This document shows positions 11,384 to 19,831 of a stretch of DNA of 64,000 nt, piece by piece. The position numbers and the translations under genes were made by a program. Within the stretch, counting starts at the first letter, position 1; every line of letters begins with the position of its first letter. The DNA is from Lachnospiraceae bacterium. GTDB lineage: Bacteria > Bacillota > Clostridia > Lachnospirales > Lachnospiraceae. The stretch is from positions 14,690 through 78,689 of the forward strand of contig JAAUZT010000021.1 of assembly GCA_014804485.1 (NCBI GenBank), given 5' to 3'. The notes under the pieces were generated by a model. The model was not told the DNA's origin. It did not search any database and saw only the letters and a program-made list of their open reading frames with translations.

Positions 11384-12745
11384 CTACTCGTTTCTGATTG
11401 CCGCCAGCGGACTCAGCTTCATCGCTCTTCTCGCCGGAAAGAATCCCGCCAGCATACCTACCAGAATCGCAAATACCAGCGACAGTCCCATCAGCCAGAC
11501 CGGAATATAGGAGATATTCGAATCTCCCAGCATCATTTCCTGCGAGGTCTGCGCCAGCTTATTGATCACGGCAGATATCGCGAAGCTCAACCCTAATCCG
11601 ACGCACCCGCCGATCAGACCGATGAACCCCGCTTCCATCAGAAACAGGCTCCGAATATTACGCAGATCACAGCCCAGTACTTTCATAACTCCGATTTCCT
11701 TCGTCCGTTCGTAGATGGACATCATCATCGTATTGGTAATACCGATCGCCGCCACGAACAGTGACACCGCGCCAATACCGCCAAGCACCATCTGTATCGT
11801 ACCCATGGACCGCTGGCTCGATTCCACCCACTCCGCATTGCTGTATGCTTCGTATCCCAGATCTGTCAGATAATTCTGTACTTCCATGACATTGTTCAGA
11901 TCGTCCACATTCACATCCAGCTCACTGTAAAATATCTCCTTGTATGGCTTGCCCGTCTTAGTTGTAGGCTGCCCGGGAATCACTTTATTCTTAAATATCT
12001 TCTTAAGCTGCGCGGTCAGCTGCTCCAGATCACAGTAAGTATACCATCCGTACTGTGACCAGCTGTCCTCAGCATTAGGTGCTTCCACTCCGCAGGCCTC
12101 GATCATATACTTTTTCGGCTGCGGTATAGTCTGTCCGTCTTCTGTCGTACCGCCCGCCGACCAGTATGCATTCGTATCAAATATCACGAAGATCGTGTCA
12201 TTCATCAGGTCGATATCCGGCAGAACACCGGTCTCCCAATAACTTCCTCCACTGCCCTTAGTATTATAAAAATTCTGAAGCACCTCGTTGCCGTAGAAAA
12301 ATGTGAGCGTATCATCGTCACCAGGCAGCCGGCCCTGTCCGACATTAATATTCATCTCTGCAAAGGTTTCCTTCGGCATACCTCTGATTTGTAAATATCC
12401 CTGATAACTGCCGTACTTGGCTATGGCACTGGTTTCCAGAATCGGACAGACCGAATCCACATGTTCTAAACTCTCAAGCTCTCGTATCAAATCATCGTCC
12501 AGCCGCTTGTCTTCCGAGCTGTCACTGTTCCACGGTTCCCGCACCGTAATCTGTGTCAGGCTTCCGTATGATTCTATCTGTTCCATCTGGGTTCTGCTAA
12601 GTCCCAGCCCCAACGATACCATGACCACGATAGACGCCACACCGATGACCACGCCTAATACCGTCAATACGGTTCTTATTTTTCTTTTCCACAAATTACC
12701 GCTGCTCATTCGCAGCAGATCAAGGAATTTCATACCAATACCCAT
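11384..12745 (-). CDS. MacB/FtsX-type ABC transporter permease
   Basis: The 453-residue membrane subunit of a MacB-like system. There is one N-terminal helix (about 20-45, LTVLGVVIGVASIVVMVSLG), a large extracytoplasmic MacB_PCD-type domain (about 50-320) and three C-terminal helices (about 325-350, 375-405, 415-440). The cytoplasmic loop is TMMMSIYERTKEIGVMKVLG, the typical coupling segment. Such permeases act mechanically on extracellular or envelope substrates. The cognate ATPase is two genes upstream (14852-15595), with the large secreted partner between. The start is ambiguous: the first ATG is one nt from AAAGG, and the fourth codon (MKFLDLL) is 13 nt from it. Confidence 0.88.
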   Translation of the reverse strand: MGIGMKFLDLLRMSSGNLWKRKIRTVLTVLGVVIGVASIVVMVSLGLGLSRTQMEQIESYGSLTQITVREPWNSDSSEDKRLDDDLIRELESLEHVDSVCPILETSAIAKYGSYQGYLQIRGMPKETFAEMNINVGQGRLPGDDDTLTFFYGNEVLQNFYNTKGSGGSYWETGVLPDIDLMNDTIFVIFDTNAYWSAGGTTEDGQTIPQPKKYMIEACGVEAPNAEDSWSQYGWYTYCDLEQLTAQLKKIFKNKVIPGQPTTKTGKPYKEIFYSELDVNVDDLNNVMEVQNYLTDLGYEAYSNAEWVESSQRSMGTIQMVLGGIGAVSLFVAAIGITNTMMMSIYERTKEIGVMKVLGCDLRNIRSLFLMEAGFIGLIGGCVGLGLSFAISAVINKLAQTSQEMMLGDSNISYIPVWLMGLSLVFAILVGMLAGFFPARRAMKLSPLAAIRNE

Positions 12746-12849
12746 GCCTTTCTCTTAGCCTGCGAATTTGTCGCCGCAAGGCACAAATTTGCGATTGAAA
12801 ATCTCTGATTTTTCAATCTAATTAACACTATTTCTTATAATTAATTCCA
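12746..12849 (-). other. Intercistronic region with two hairpins
   Basis: Between the secreted partner protein and its permease are two stems. One pairs GATTGAAAA with TTTTCAATC. The other pairs GCGAATTTGT with ACAAATTTGC around a GC-rich loop. Neither has a T-run, so RNA processing or partial attenuation that sets permease stoichiometry is more likely than full termination. Confidence 0.45.
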
Positions 12850-14847
12850 TCAATTATCGTCTAGATCTGCTAAATCCTCCGCAAGCAGCTGCGCCGCCTT
12901 TTTCTTCTTACGGATCTGGATGAATACGATCACTCCGGCAATCGCTGCCGCTACGACAACTGCAATGATTGCAATGATCGGACCGGTTTTCTTCTGACTG
13001 TCCTCTTCTCCCATCATCATATCACCATCCATCATCATATCGCCATCCATCATCATATCATCGTAAAACTCTTCCGTTACGAACAGCGTGATCGGTTTCT
13101 CTATGGTAGTCACATTGCCCGCATCATCCTCATAAGATATCTGCATATTGATCGTTCCGTCATCCATGGTAGCCGCAATACCGGTCAGCATCACATCCAC
13201 GTTACCGGTAGCACCCGACTGCAGATTGCCTACAAACGCTGATGCCTCATCGATGGAATCTGCGATAAATTTCACCTGCACGTTATAAAGCGTCGTCTTA
13301 CCCGTATTATAGATGCTGAACATTACGTTAGACTGCCCGCCCACCGTGATATCCGTGGGAACCACCTCCGGTATGCTCGTGTCAAAACGACTCTCCTGGG
13401 AGATCGGTATGGACACGCTGGCCTTATCCGTCAGATCAAACATGACACCTGCGTCATATTTCATATTGACATCTAATACATATGGTTTCTGCGCCAGATC
13501 GGCCTTCGCCGTCATCTCGATTATGATATCTGCCGCGGTGTTCGCCGCAATGCTGTCCATATAGACGGAGCTTGCACCGGAAGTAGGCAGGAACGCCGAA
13601 TAAGTATTGGTCTTATCCTCGCCTTCCGCCGCCGCCTGCATATCAAAAAGTACATTGGTAACTGCCAGATCCTTGGCCGTGTTCTTTACATGTATTGTCA
13701 GCGTAAATGTATCACCTGCAAACACCTCCGCAGGGTTCGTCTCGAATCCGGTCACCACAATACGCGGCTTAGACCCTGTCGTCTCCTGCCCGCTGCCACC
13801 GATAAATCCGCTGCCCGGTTTACCGATCGTCTGCACATATACGGTAAGCTCCGCCGGATTCTCACTGCGGATACCCGCTTTCGTATAAGATACGTTAAAT
13901 TTCAGCGGATAATAACCGGTCATGACATCGCTTCTTACCGTGAAAATAAAGGTAAATTCCCTTCTGTTTTGCATCGCCGCTTCTTTGGTCTTATTACCGG
14001 GAATAAAAGGCTCTGTCTGCAGATAATTCGTCATATCCGGCTCGAAAGGCCACTCCGACACGAGCGTAGAAGTCTGCGGTTCTACGATCAGGTCATTCAA
14101 TTCCTCCGTACCGAAGTTCATGATTGGCAGGACGATCGCCACCTGCTGGCCCGCACTGACTGTGGGGGTCTGCCAGTTATCCGCCACCTGAAGAAATTCG
14201 CTGGTGGTGGCTGTGACATTCGCTACCGCCGTAGATTCCATCTGACCTTTGACAGACGATACATAAGACCACAGTTGTGCCACTGTCATATCTGTGTTGG
14301 CTATATAGTATACCGCACTGTTAAATAGATTGTGGAGATTCTCCATCACCTTCGCATCCAGATGATAACGGATTTCCAGGCTCTGCATATAGTAGTACAA
14401 ATCTTCATCTGCATCCGCTCTGTCATCATCATTGATGATTCGGTTGTCGCCGTTGTTATTATCTGCTGTAGCACTATTGTTATTGTTTTCGTCTTTATTA
14501 TTGTTGGTATCTTTATTAGTGTTGTTATTTTGGTTAGTGTTGGCATTGCCGCTGTTTCCACCTGAGTTACTGCCTGTTCCACCATTGTTATCATCAGTGT
14601 TATCGCCTGCATCACCGTTGTTATCATCGGTGGTGCCGCCTATGTCACCATTATTATCACCCGCTCCATTACCGTTCTCATCCGGAGTGGGTTCTGCCGC
14701 CTCCACATAAGACATCCCACCGGAAATCTGCGGCACCGAAGGAACCGCCAGTACCGCCGTCGCACAAAGTGCCATGCCGAGTAACCACCTGTTTATTGCC
14801 CTTCTGATCATGAAGCTTCCTCTCTCATTACATACTCTTTTTTTCAT
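12850..14847 (-). CDS. Secreted, C-terminally anchored partner protein of the MacB-like ABC system
   Basis: 665 residues with a signal peptide (about 1-50). An Asn/Asp/Gly-rich low-complexity stretch (about 55-145, NNGDxGxxTDDN repeats) follows. Next comes a helical segment (about 150-215) and several CARDB-like beta-sandwich domains (about 220-600; GFETNPAEVFAGDTFTLTI, VPTDITVGGQSNVMFSIYNTGKTTLYNVQV). A C-terminal transmembrane helix (about 625-650) ends in a KKKKAA stop-transfer. Just before the helix is a Met/Asp repeat, MMMDGD twice then MMMGEED. The gene starts four bases after the ATPase stop and uses an AGGAG site inside it, so it is translationally coupled. It may play the periplasmic-adaptor role in a Gram-positive envelope. 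The substrate is unknown. ATG at position 13 (MIRRAINRW) is an alternative start. Confidence 0.75.
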   Translation of the reverse strand: MKKRVCNERGSFMIRRAINRWLLGMALCATAVLAVPSVPQISGGMSYVEAAEPTPDENGNGAGDNNGDIGGTTDDNNGDAGDNTDDNNGGTGSNSGGNSGNANTNQNNNTNKDTNNNKDENNNNSATADNNNGDNRIINDDDRADADEDLYYYMQSLEIRYHLDAKVMENLHNLFNSAVYYIANTDMTVAQLWSYVSSVKGQMESTAVANVTATTSEFLQVADNWQTPTVSAGQQVAIVLPIMNFGTEELNDLIVEPQTSTLVSEWPFEPDMTNYLQTEPFIPGNKTKEAAMQNRREFTFIFTVRSDVMTGYYPLKFNVSYTKAGIRSENPAELTVYVQTIGKPGSGFIGGSGQETTGSKPRIVVTGFETNPAEVFAGDTFTLTIHVKNTAKDLAVTNVLFDMQAAAEGEDKTNTYSAFLPTSGASSVYMDSIAANTAADIIIEMTAKADLAQKPYVLDVNMKYDAGVMFDLTDKASVSIPISQESRFDTSIPEVVPTDITVGGQSNVMFSIYNTGKTTLYNVQVKFIADSIDEASAFVGNLQSGATGNVDVMLTGIAATMDDGTINMQISYEDDAGNVTTIEKPITLFVTEEFYDDMMMDGDMMMDGDMMMGEEDSQKKTGPIIAIIAVVVAAAIAGVIVFIQIRKKKKAAQLLAEDLADLDDN

Positions 14848-14851
14848 TTTT

Positions 14852-15595
14852 CTACTCCTCTTTTACCCCTATTTGATCCGGCATATCTTCCCCGCGTCTG
14901 TCCTCGATCTCGATGATCTTCCCATCCTTGATCCGCAGGACGATATCCGCAAATCCCGCCAGATAATTATCATGCGTTACCATAACAAGCGTTTGGTTCT
15001 TCTCCCGCACCACCTTTTTCATCAGATTCATCACTTCCACCGAAGTGTTGGAATCCAGATTACCGGTGGGCTCATCCGCGAAGATGATCTCCGGCTCCAC
15101 CACCAGCGCACGCGCCACGCCGACACGCTGCTGTTGTCCGCCGGACATCTGATTCGGTCTGTGCTTCTTATGCTTCGTCAGTCCGACCAGATCCAGCATC
15201 TCCTCCGCTCTGGCATTGCGCTTCTTCTTGTCCATCCCCTGAAAAGTGAGGGGCAGTGCCACATTCTCAATGGCATTCATCGTTCCCATCAAATTAAACG
15301 ACTGAAAAATAAATCCGATATGTTCCCGCCTGAACGCCACCAATTGATTTTCTGTTTTCGTCTCCATATGCTCCCCGGCGATCACGATCTCTCCTTTCGT
15401 CGGCTTTTCAAGTCCCGCCAACATGTTAAGGAGTGTTGACTTACCGGAGCCGGAGGTTCCCACGATGGAACAGAAATCCCCGCGGTTGATGCTGAAGCTG
15501 ACACCGTTTAGCGCCCGCACCTTGGTCTCTCCGACCCGGTATATCTTATACAGATCCTTGACTCTGATCACAGGTTCTGCCTGTCCTACATTCAT
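14852..15595 (-). CDS. ABC transporter ATPase, LolD/MacB family
   Basis: The 247-residue nucleotide-binding subunit. Walker A is GTSGSGKST (about 40-48), the signature is MSGGQQQRVGVARAL (about 145-160), Walker B is IIFADEPTGNLD (about 167-178), and the switch histidine is in VMVTHD. The family powers MacB-type permeases; the cognate permease and an extracytoplasmic partner follow in the same operon. The start is fixed by AAAGG seven nt before ATG. The leader before the start resembles the leader of the permease gene (see findings). Confidence 0.93.
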   Translation of the reverse strand: MNVGQAEPVIRVKDLYKIYRVGETKVRALNGVSFSINRGDFCSIVGTSGSGKSTLLNMLAGLEKPTKGEIVIAGEHMETKTENQLVAFRREHIGFIFQSFNLMGTMNAIENVALPLTFQGMDKKKRNARAEEMLDLVGLTKHKKHRPNQMSGGQQQRVGVARALVVEPEIIFADEPTGNLDSNTSVEVMNLMKKVVREKNQTLVMVTHDNYLAGFADIVLRIKDGKIIEIEDRRGEDMPDQIGVKEE

Positions 15596-15597
15596 GA

Positions 15598-15751
15598 ATA
15601 TGCCTTTCTCTTAATCCTGCGTTACCATCGCAGATATTATATTCTTTGATTTTTCGTAACTGTTCAAAACCCTGTTCTTCACAGTTACGAAGCACCTTCT
15701 GAACAGTTATGATTTTGCTTTATTTTAACTCTGCTTATGATATTATCACTT
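15598..15751 (-). repeat. Three-arm inverted repeat upstream of the ABC ATPase
   Basis: The plus strand carries GTAACTGTTCA (about 15656-15666), ACAGTTACGAA (15681-15691) and TGAACAGTTA (15700-15709). The first arm can pair with either of the others, giving two exclusive stems. A TATAAT at about 15637-15642 (minus) follows, so the arms overlap the -35 region of a possible promoter for the ATPase operon. A similar three-arm design occurs at 23366-23507. Confidence 0.5.
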
Positions 15752-17911
15752 TCATTCTCCCTGCGCCTTAAACGCCGTGGCTTCCTCCACAAACTCCGGC
15801 ACATGTCCCGTATAGAATTTATAATATACACCGTAACTGCCTCTATCATACGGATACGTCGTATCTTTTCTGAATGTGATATATATATCGTAATTCTGAT
15901 CAATTTCATTAGCGTCATGCCAAGTCGAATATCCCATATAGGAGGGATAGATCACCGGTACGATTCCGGCAAATTCTTCCTGTTCATAGAAGGTCTGCGA
16001 AACCGAAAGTTCCTCATGGGAATAATCGGCAGCTGCTGTCTCCCTGATGCTGTAATAACCTGCCGCCCATACTTCTCCGCCATTCATTTGTTCCTTCAAA
16101 TCATTGTGATAATTTGTTATTGTTATACTCTCGATATCCTCGGGATTTAACTGCAACGGATAATAGGCATCCTGAGATTTTAAATACGCGATCGTATGTT
16201 CAAAGCTCTCATACACGTCCATCCGCTCCTCCATCCAATTGGGGAACTGAAACACTATCTGCCCGCAGGCATACTGTGTGCCCGCCAGTGAGAAATCAAA
16301 CTGCTCCATATCTTCGATATAGGCTTCTCTCAATTTCTGCACATCCGCCGTCGGCAGCACCACCTTAGCTGCTCCGTTGCTGTAACTTAAACTCACGACC
16401 TGATCATAGGAATCCTGATCCGTCAGAATCTGATAGGTGCCGTTCTTAAATTCCTGCGAGCCTACGATCCGATCCAATTTCTCAGCATTGGCAGGATTGG
16501 CAATATCCACCCAGAAACGTCTGTCCACTTTTCTGCCGGACTTTAAACGATACAGGATATTGAACACTCTGGGATCCTTCATATCCTCCGGCTTCTCATC
16601 CCGCGACTTATCGGCAAGTGCCAGCACAGGCTCCGTATCCGTGATAAACATATGCTCCTCCGCATATGTGTTCGCCTGAACATAATTAAACTCATTATCC
16701 CAGAACTGCCCGTAATAATCCACATTGAGGGCAATACTGTCCAGTTTGTCCGCCTGCGGCAGATATGCATCATACCCGAACAGATCCAGCTTGAAGATCA
16801 GGAATACAACAATGATTCCTGCAACAACCGCACCGCTGGTTGCCGGATGTCTGAACAGACTCTTAATATCGAAGTCAAAGATTACTTCCACGGCTGCACT
16901 GACGATCACGCCGCAGCCGACCATGCTTGCCACCGTCAGCAGCGTGTTGCCGTACGCCGCATTATGTACCCACATTCCGATTCCGAGACCGATCGGAATT
17001 GCCGTAACTACTTTCAATATCTGTCCGATCACGGGGAATGCCATCGCCTTACCCGCCGCCTCCGACGGACGCTTCCGATAGCATATCCATGCCGCCGCCA
17101 GAATCACTACAGCCAGTATAAACCATTTGCCGTAGTATGGCAATACAAGCCGTGCCACTTCCTTCAATTCCCCCCTGTATGTCGTGTATTTGATATATCG
17201 TGCATTATCTATGTAATCTTCCACTACGGAGAGCTTCGGCTCATGTCCCACATAGAATCCCGATACGGTTCGGAAGAATACGCTCATCATAGTATTTATC
17301 AGAACGTATAAAAACAGTTCATACAACACCAGCGTCCCCGCCACACCGAGACCGATAAACTGATTACCGGTCAGCATCACCGCCAGAATAGCCGTATGGT
17401 ACATCACCAGAAAGAATAACATCTGCCATATGAATCCGAATCCGATCATCGCCAGAACAGAGCCGTTTACCGCTCCCTGTATCGCTGCCGCCGCCGTACC
17501 GATCATAAGGCTCACCAGAGCCGAGGTCAGGTATATCATAATACCGTTCGCATAGACCACCGCAAATCTCCTGTTTCTGTCTACCGGTACACTGTGATAC
17601 AGATCAACCTTTTTCCTGTCGTAGAGGTAGGAAAATCCCTGCATACCTATGATCACTGCCAGAAACAGCAGAATAGAAATGAGTTTATCCTGAAAGCCCA
17701 ACGCATCCTGCGCCGCCTGATACATCGCTTCCTTATACATCTCATATGTCTTGTAAGCTCCCTGGCTGTTCCGACTGCCTATTCGACTCAAATACACCGT
17801 CAGACCCCCTACATATGCCATTAACTGCGCCAGAACGGCTACGATCCACACCCAGATCCGGCGTTTATGGTTCTCTTTGCAGCTAGCCCAAAATGATTTT
17901 TTTGATGTCAT
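15752..17911 (-). CDS. Large ABC-2-type permease of the YtrA-regulated module
   Basis: 719 residues. The N-terminal half has about eight to ten hydrophobic helices (around 17-45, 75-95, 110-140, 145-175, 180-210, 255-280, 290-360). After a further helix near 365-380 the C-terminal ~330 residues are a hydrophilic, Tyr-rich domain. It contains LADKSRDEKPEDMKD, GTYQILTDQDSYDQVVSLSYSNG and YYPLQLNPEDIESITITNY. The start ATG lies inside the 3' end of the ATPase gene (29-nt overlap), which implies coupling. Homologous three-gene units in Clostridia export or sense cell-wall-active compounds. Here the substrate is an inference only. It is not related to the MacB-type permease downstream. Confidence 0.8.
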   Translation of the reverse strand: MTSKKSFWASCKENHKRRIWVWIVAVLAQLMAYVGGLTVYLSRIGSRNSQGAYKTYEMYKEAMYQAAQDALGFQDKLISILLFLAVIIGMQGFSYLYDRKKVDLYHSVPVDRNRRFAVVYANGIMIYLTSALVSLMIGTAAAAIQGAVNGSVLAMIGFGFIWQMLFFLVMYHTAILAVMLTGNQFIGLGVAGTLVLYELFLYVLINTMMSVFFRTVSGFYVGHEPKLSVVEDYIDNARYIKYTTYRGELKEVARLVLPYYGKWFILAVVILAAAWICYRKRPSEAAGKAMAFPVIGQILKVVTAIPIGLGIGMWVHNAAYGNTLLTVASMVGCGVIVSAAVEVIFDFDIKSLFRHPATSGAVVAGIIVVFLIFKLDLFGYDAYLPQADKLDSIALNVDYYGQFWDNEFNYVQANTYAEEHMFITDTEPVLALADKSRDEKPEDMKDPRVFNILYRLKSGRKVDRRFWVDIANPANAEKLDRIVGSQEFKNGTYQILTDQDSYDQVVSLSYSNGAAKVVLPTADVQKLREAYIEDMEQFDFSLAGTQYACGQIVFQFPNWMEERMDVYESFEHTIAYLKSQDAYYPLQLNPEDIESITITNYHNDLKEQMNGGEVWAAGYYSIRETAAADYSHEELSVSQTFYEQEEFAGIVPVIYPSYMGYSTWHDANEIDQNYDIYITFRKDTTYPYDRGSYGVYYKFYTGHVPEFVEEATAFKAQGE

Positions 17912-18788
17912 ATCCCACTACCTCCGTTTCACTGATGAAGATCTCCTCTAACGAAAGAGGAAGTACTTCGTAAAATACGGTATCTACCGTGGCAAATCTG
18001 GCCGTCACTTCTTCCCGCGTGCTTCGTACGGTATAAGTGCGAAGAGACCCTCTCTGTTCCTTCTTAAGCACTTCCATGCCGTTTAACGCCTTTAACTCTT
18101 CATCCACCGTGGCAAACACACACTGCACCTTCTGGATGTTGCACTTCATATCCTCCAGATCTTTGGAAAGCAGCACGCCGCCCTTATGCAAAAGTCCTAC
18201 ATGATCGCAGATATCCTCAAGCTCCCGCAGATTGTGAGAAGCAATTACAGGCGTCAGTCCCCTCTCTTCCATCTCCTTGGCAAAAATGGATTTGACTCCC
18301 TGCCGCATCACCGGATCGAGTCCGTCGAAAGTCTCATCGCACAGAATATATTTCGTATGCGCACAGATTCCCAGAAGAAGCGCCAGCTGTTTTTTCATTC
18401 CTTTGGAAAAAGTACTGATCCTCCGGTTCTGATCCAAGTTAAAATGTTCAAGATATTTATAAAATTCCTCTTTATTAAACTCATCATAGATACCGCTGAA
18501 GTACCGTTCCATCGTCCGCGCATTGGAATTGGCGAAGAAATAAGGCTCATCTGCTATAAAAAAGAGTCTCTTCTTCGCTTCCACATTATTGTATACGGGC
18601 ATGTTATCCACTGCCACCGTACCACTGTCGGGCCGCAGCACCCCGGAGACCATTCTGAGCACGGTACTCTTGCCGGCCCCGTTCGTTCCGATCAGACCGA
18701 ACACGGTATTGTCTTTTATCGTTACACTGACTTCGTCAACTGCCTTGATCTTATCAAATGTCTTCGTCAGGTTATGTATCTCTATCAT
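17883..18788 (-). CDS. ABC transporter ATPase, YtrB-like
   Basis: 301 residues. Walker A is GTNGAGKST (about 35-43), the signature region is STFSKGMKKQLALLLGI (about 135-150), and Walker B is YILCDETFDGLD (about 155-166), with the switch in IASHNLRELED. The sequence KGMKK in place of SGGQ is common in ABC-2 exporters of the YtrB/CcmA type. The C-terminal ~80 residues form the usual accessory domain. It lies 18 bp after the GntR regulator and overlaps the permease, so the three genes form one operon. Confidence 0.92.
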   Translation of the reverse strand: MIEIHNLTKTFDKIKAVDEVSVTIKDNTVFGLIGTNGAGKSTVLRMVSGVLRPDSGTVAVDNMPVYNNVEAKKRLFFIADEPYFFANSNARTMERYFSGIYDEFNKEEFYKYLEHFNLDQNRRISTFSKGMKKQLALLLGICAHTKYILCDETFDGLDPVMRQGVKSIFAKEMEERGLTPVIASHNLRELEDICDHVGLLHKGGVLLSKDLEDMKCNIQKVQCVFATVDEELKALNGMEVLKKEQRGSLRTYTVRSTREEVTARFATVDTVFYEVLPLSLEEIFISETEVVGYDIKKIILG

Positions 18789-18806
18789 AAATTCCTCCTT
18801 TTCTGC

Positions 18807-19160
18807 CTAAAGCACTTCGATCAGGCGGATGAGTTCTGCTTTGGACATACCGATCTCCAACACCTCCCGCACAAGTGCCATGATCTGATCTACATATTCA
18901 TTCTTGCGTTTCTCCACCAGCCCGCTGTCCCCTGATACAAAATTGCCTCTGCCTTTTACCACATAGATAAATCCCTGACGTTCCAGCTCCGCATACGCCT
19001 TCTGGATCGTGTTCGGATTAATGGAAAGCTCCATCGCCAGATTGCGTACCGACGGGAGCTGCTCGTCAGGCTGCATAACGCCCTTTAAAATCAGGGTTTT
19101 ATAGCGCTCTACGATTTGTTCATATATTGGGCGGGTGTCTTTATAATCTATGAATATCAT
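18807..19160 (-). CDS. GntR-family transcriptional regulator, YtrA subfamily
   Basis: A 117-residue repressor. The N-terminal winged helix (about 10-75) contains YKDTRPIYEQIVERYK, the LPSVRNLAMELSINPNTIQKAYAELERQGFI recognition region and the wing VKGRGNFV. The C-terminal tail is only ~40 residues, which marks the YtrA subfamily, whose small dimerisation tail lacks a large ligand domain. The first gene of an operon with an ATPase and a permease is its usual place. It probably represses its own operon through the palindrome at 19211-19243. Such regulators respond to cell-wall antibiotics in Bacillus; the inducer here is unknown. Confidence 0.92.
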   Translation of the reverse strand: MIFIDYKDTRPIYEQIVERYKTLILKGVMQPDEQLPSVRNLAMELSINPNTIQKAYAELERQGFIYVVKGRGNFVSGDSGLVEKRKNEYVDQIMALVREVLEIGMSKAELIRLIEVL

Positions 19161-19210
19161 GCCTGCTCCTTTCCCTGTGAATTACGTTTTACCCCTCCCC
19201 CACTGAGAAT

Positions 19211-19243
19211 ACTAAGTGTACTATCAGCGATGGTACACTTAGT
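19211..19243 (-). promoter_or_regulatory. YtrA-type operator
   Basis: Perfect inverted repeat ACTAAGTGTAC / GTACACTTAGT with an 11-bp spacer. Inside it reads AGTGTA-N13-TACACT, the operator I recall for Bacillus YtrA. It starts within the -10 box of the promoter, so bound repressor would block transcription. Confidence 0.88.
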
Positions 19244-19269
19244 ATAGTTAAAGCGTGCAGGATTGTCAA
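19241..19269 (-). promoter_or_regulatory. Sigma-A promoter of the YtrA/ABC operon
   Basis: On the minus strand, perfect TTGACA, a 17-bp spacer and TATACT, about 80 bp before the GntR start codon. Confidence 0.85.
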
Positions 19270-19385
19270 GTGCAGAATAAAGATATGGGTTGAGAAAAAC
19301 GGCCGCTCGGACAGATGATAAACTCTTCGTCGCCGCGCTCCCGCTCCGAGCTAGGGTATTGGCTATGAACTAATAAGTTTTGAAA

Positions 19386-19616
19386 GGCAGATTGCACAAA
19401 ATATTCTCGAAGCTGGCATGCGGAGGAATATGAGATTTTCTTAATATTCCGTTCGATATCCAGAAATTTCGGGACAAGGATGTCCCGAAAAGCCCGTAAT
19501 GAGCCCGGACGGCGAATAGAGGGCGGTTTCGTCCGTCTGCATAACCTTGCCGGAATATTTTAGAAAATCCATATGACGCAGCCCGCCAGCTTCGAGAATA
19601 TTTTGCGCAATCTGCC
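19386..19616. repeat. Nested palindromic element, copy A
   Basis: A 231-bp intergenic element. Outer arms at 19386-19417 and 19585-19616 pair over 32 positions with one wobble. A second arm pair is GATTTTCTTAATATTCCG (starting about 19434) with its near-complement at about 19550-19569. Inside is a core hairpin, TTCGGGACA-AGGA-TGTCCCGAA (19468-19489), and a conserved GAGCCCGGACGG stretch. A diverged copy lies at 40631-40859. It sits between gpmI and the YtrA promoter. The 19270-19385 flank holds only a CTCGGA/TCCGAG dyad, and 19617-19831 nothing beyond a weak gpmI terminator candidate at 19699-19724. Confidence 0.85.
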
Positions 19617-19831
19617 CTCCCCCGCTTATATCAAAAATGTCCATCACTCAATTGCAAAATTTTCACCGTAAATCCAAAACATTCCATAGAATTTCCTACA
19701 AAAAAGGACATACATGGAATATCCACACATGCCCTCTTCTAATATACTCTAAATATTTTATACAGAAATCCTCACGGTTCTATGCCATTGGCTTTTCCAA
19801 GATCATCTCAAGCATAATTTCCTGCCATGAC

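Noticed and set aside
19620..19831. A short frame after gpmI reading LEMILEKPMA then a stop
   Set aside because: The frame is interrupted after ten residues and has no clear ribosome site. Probably chance.
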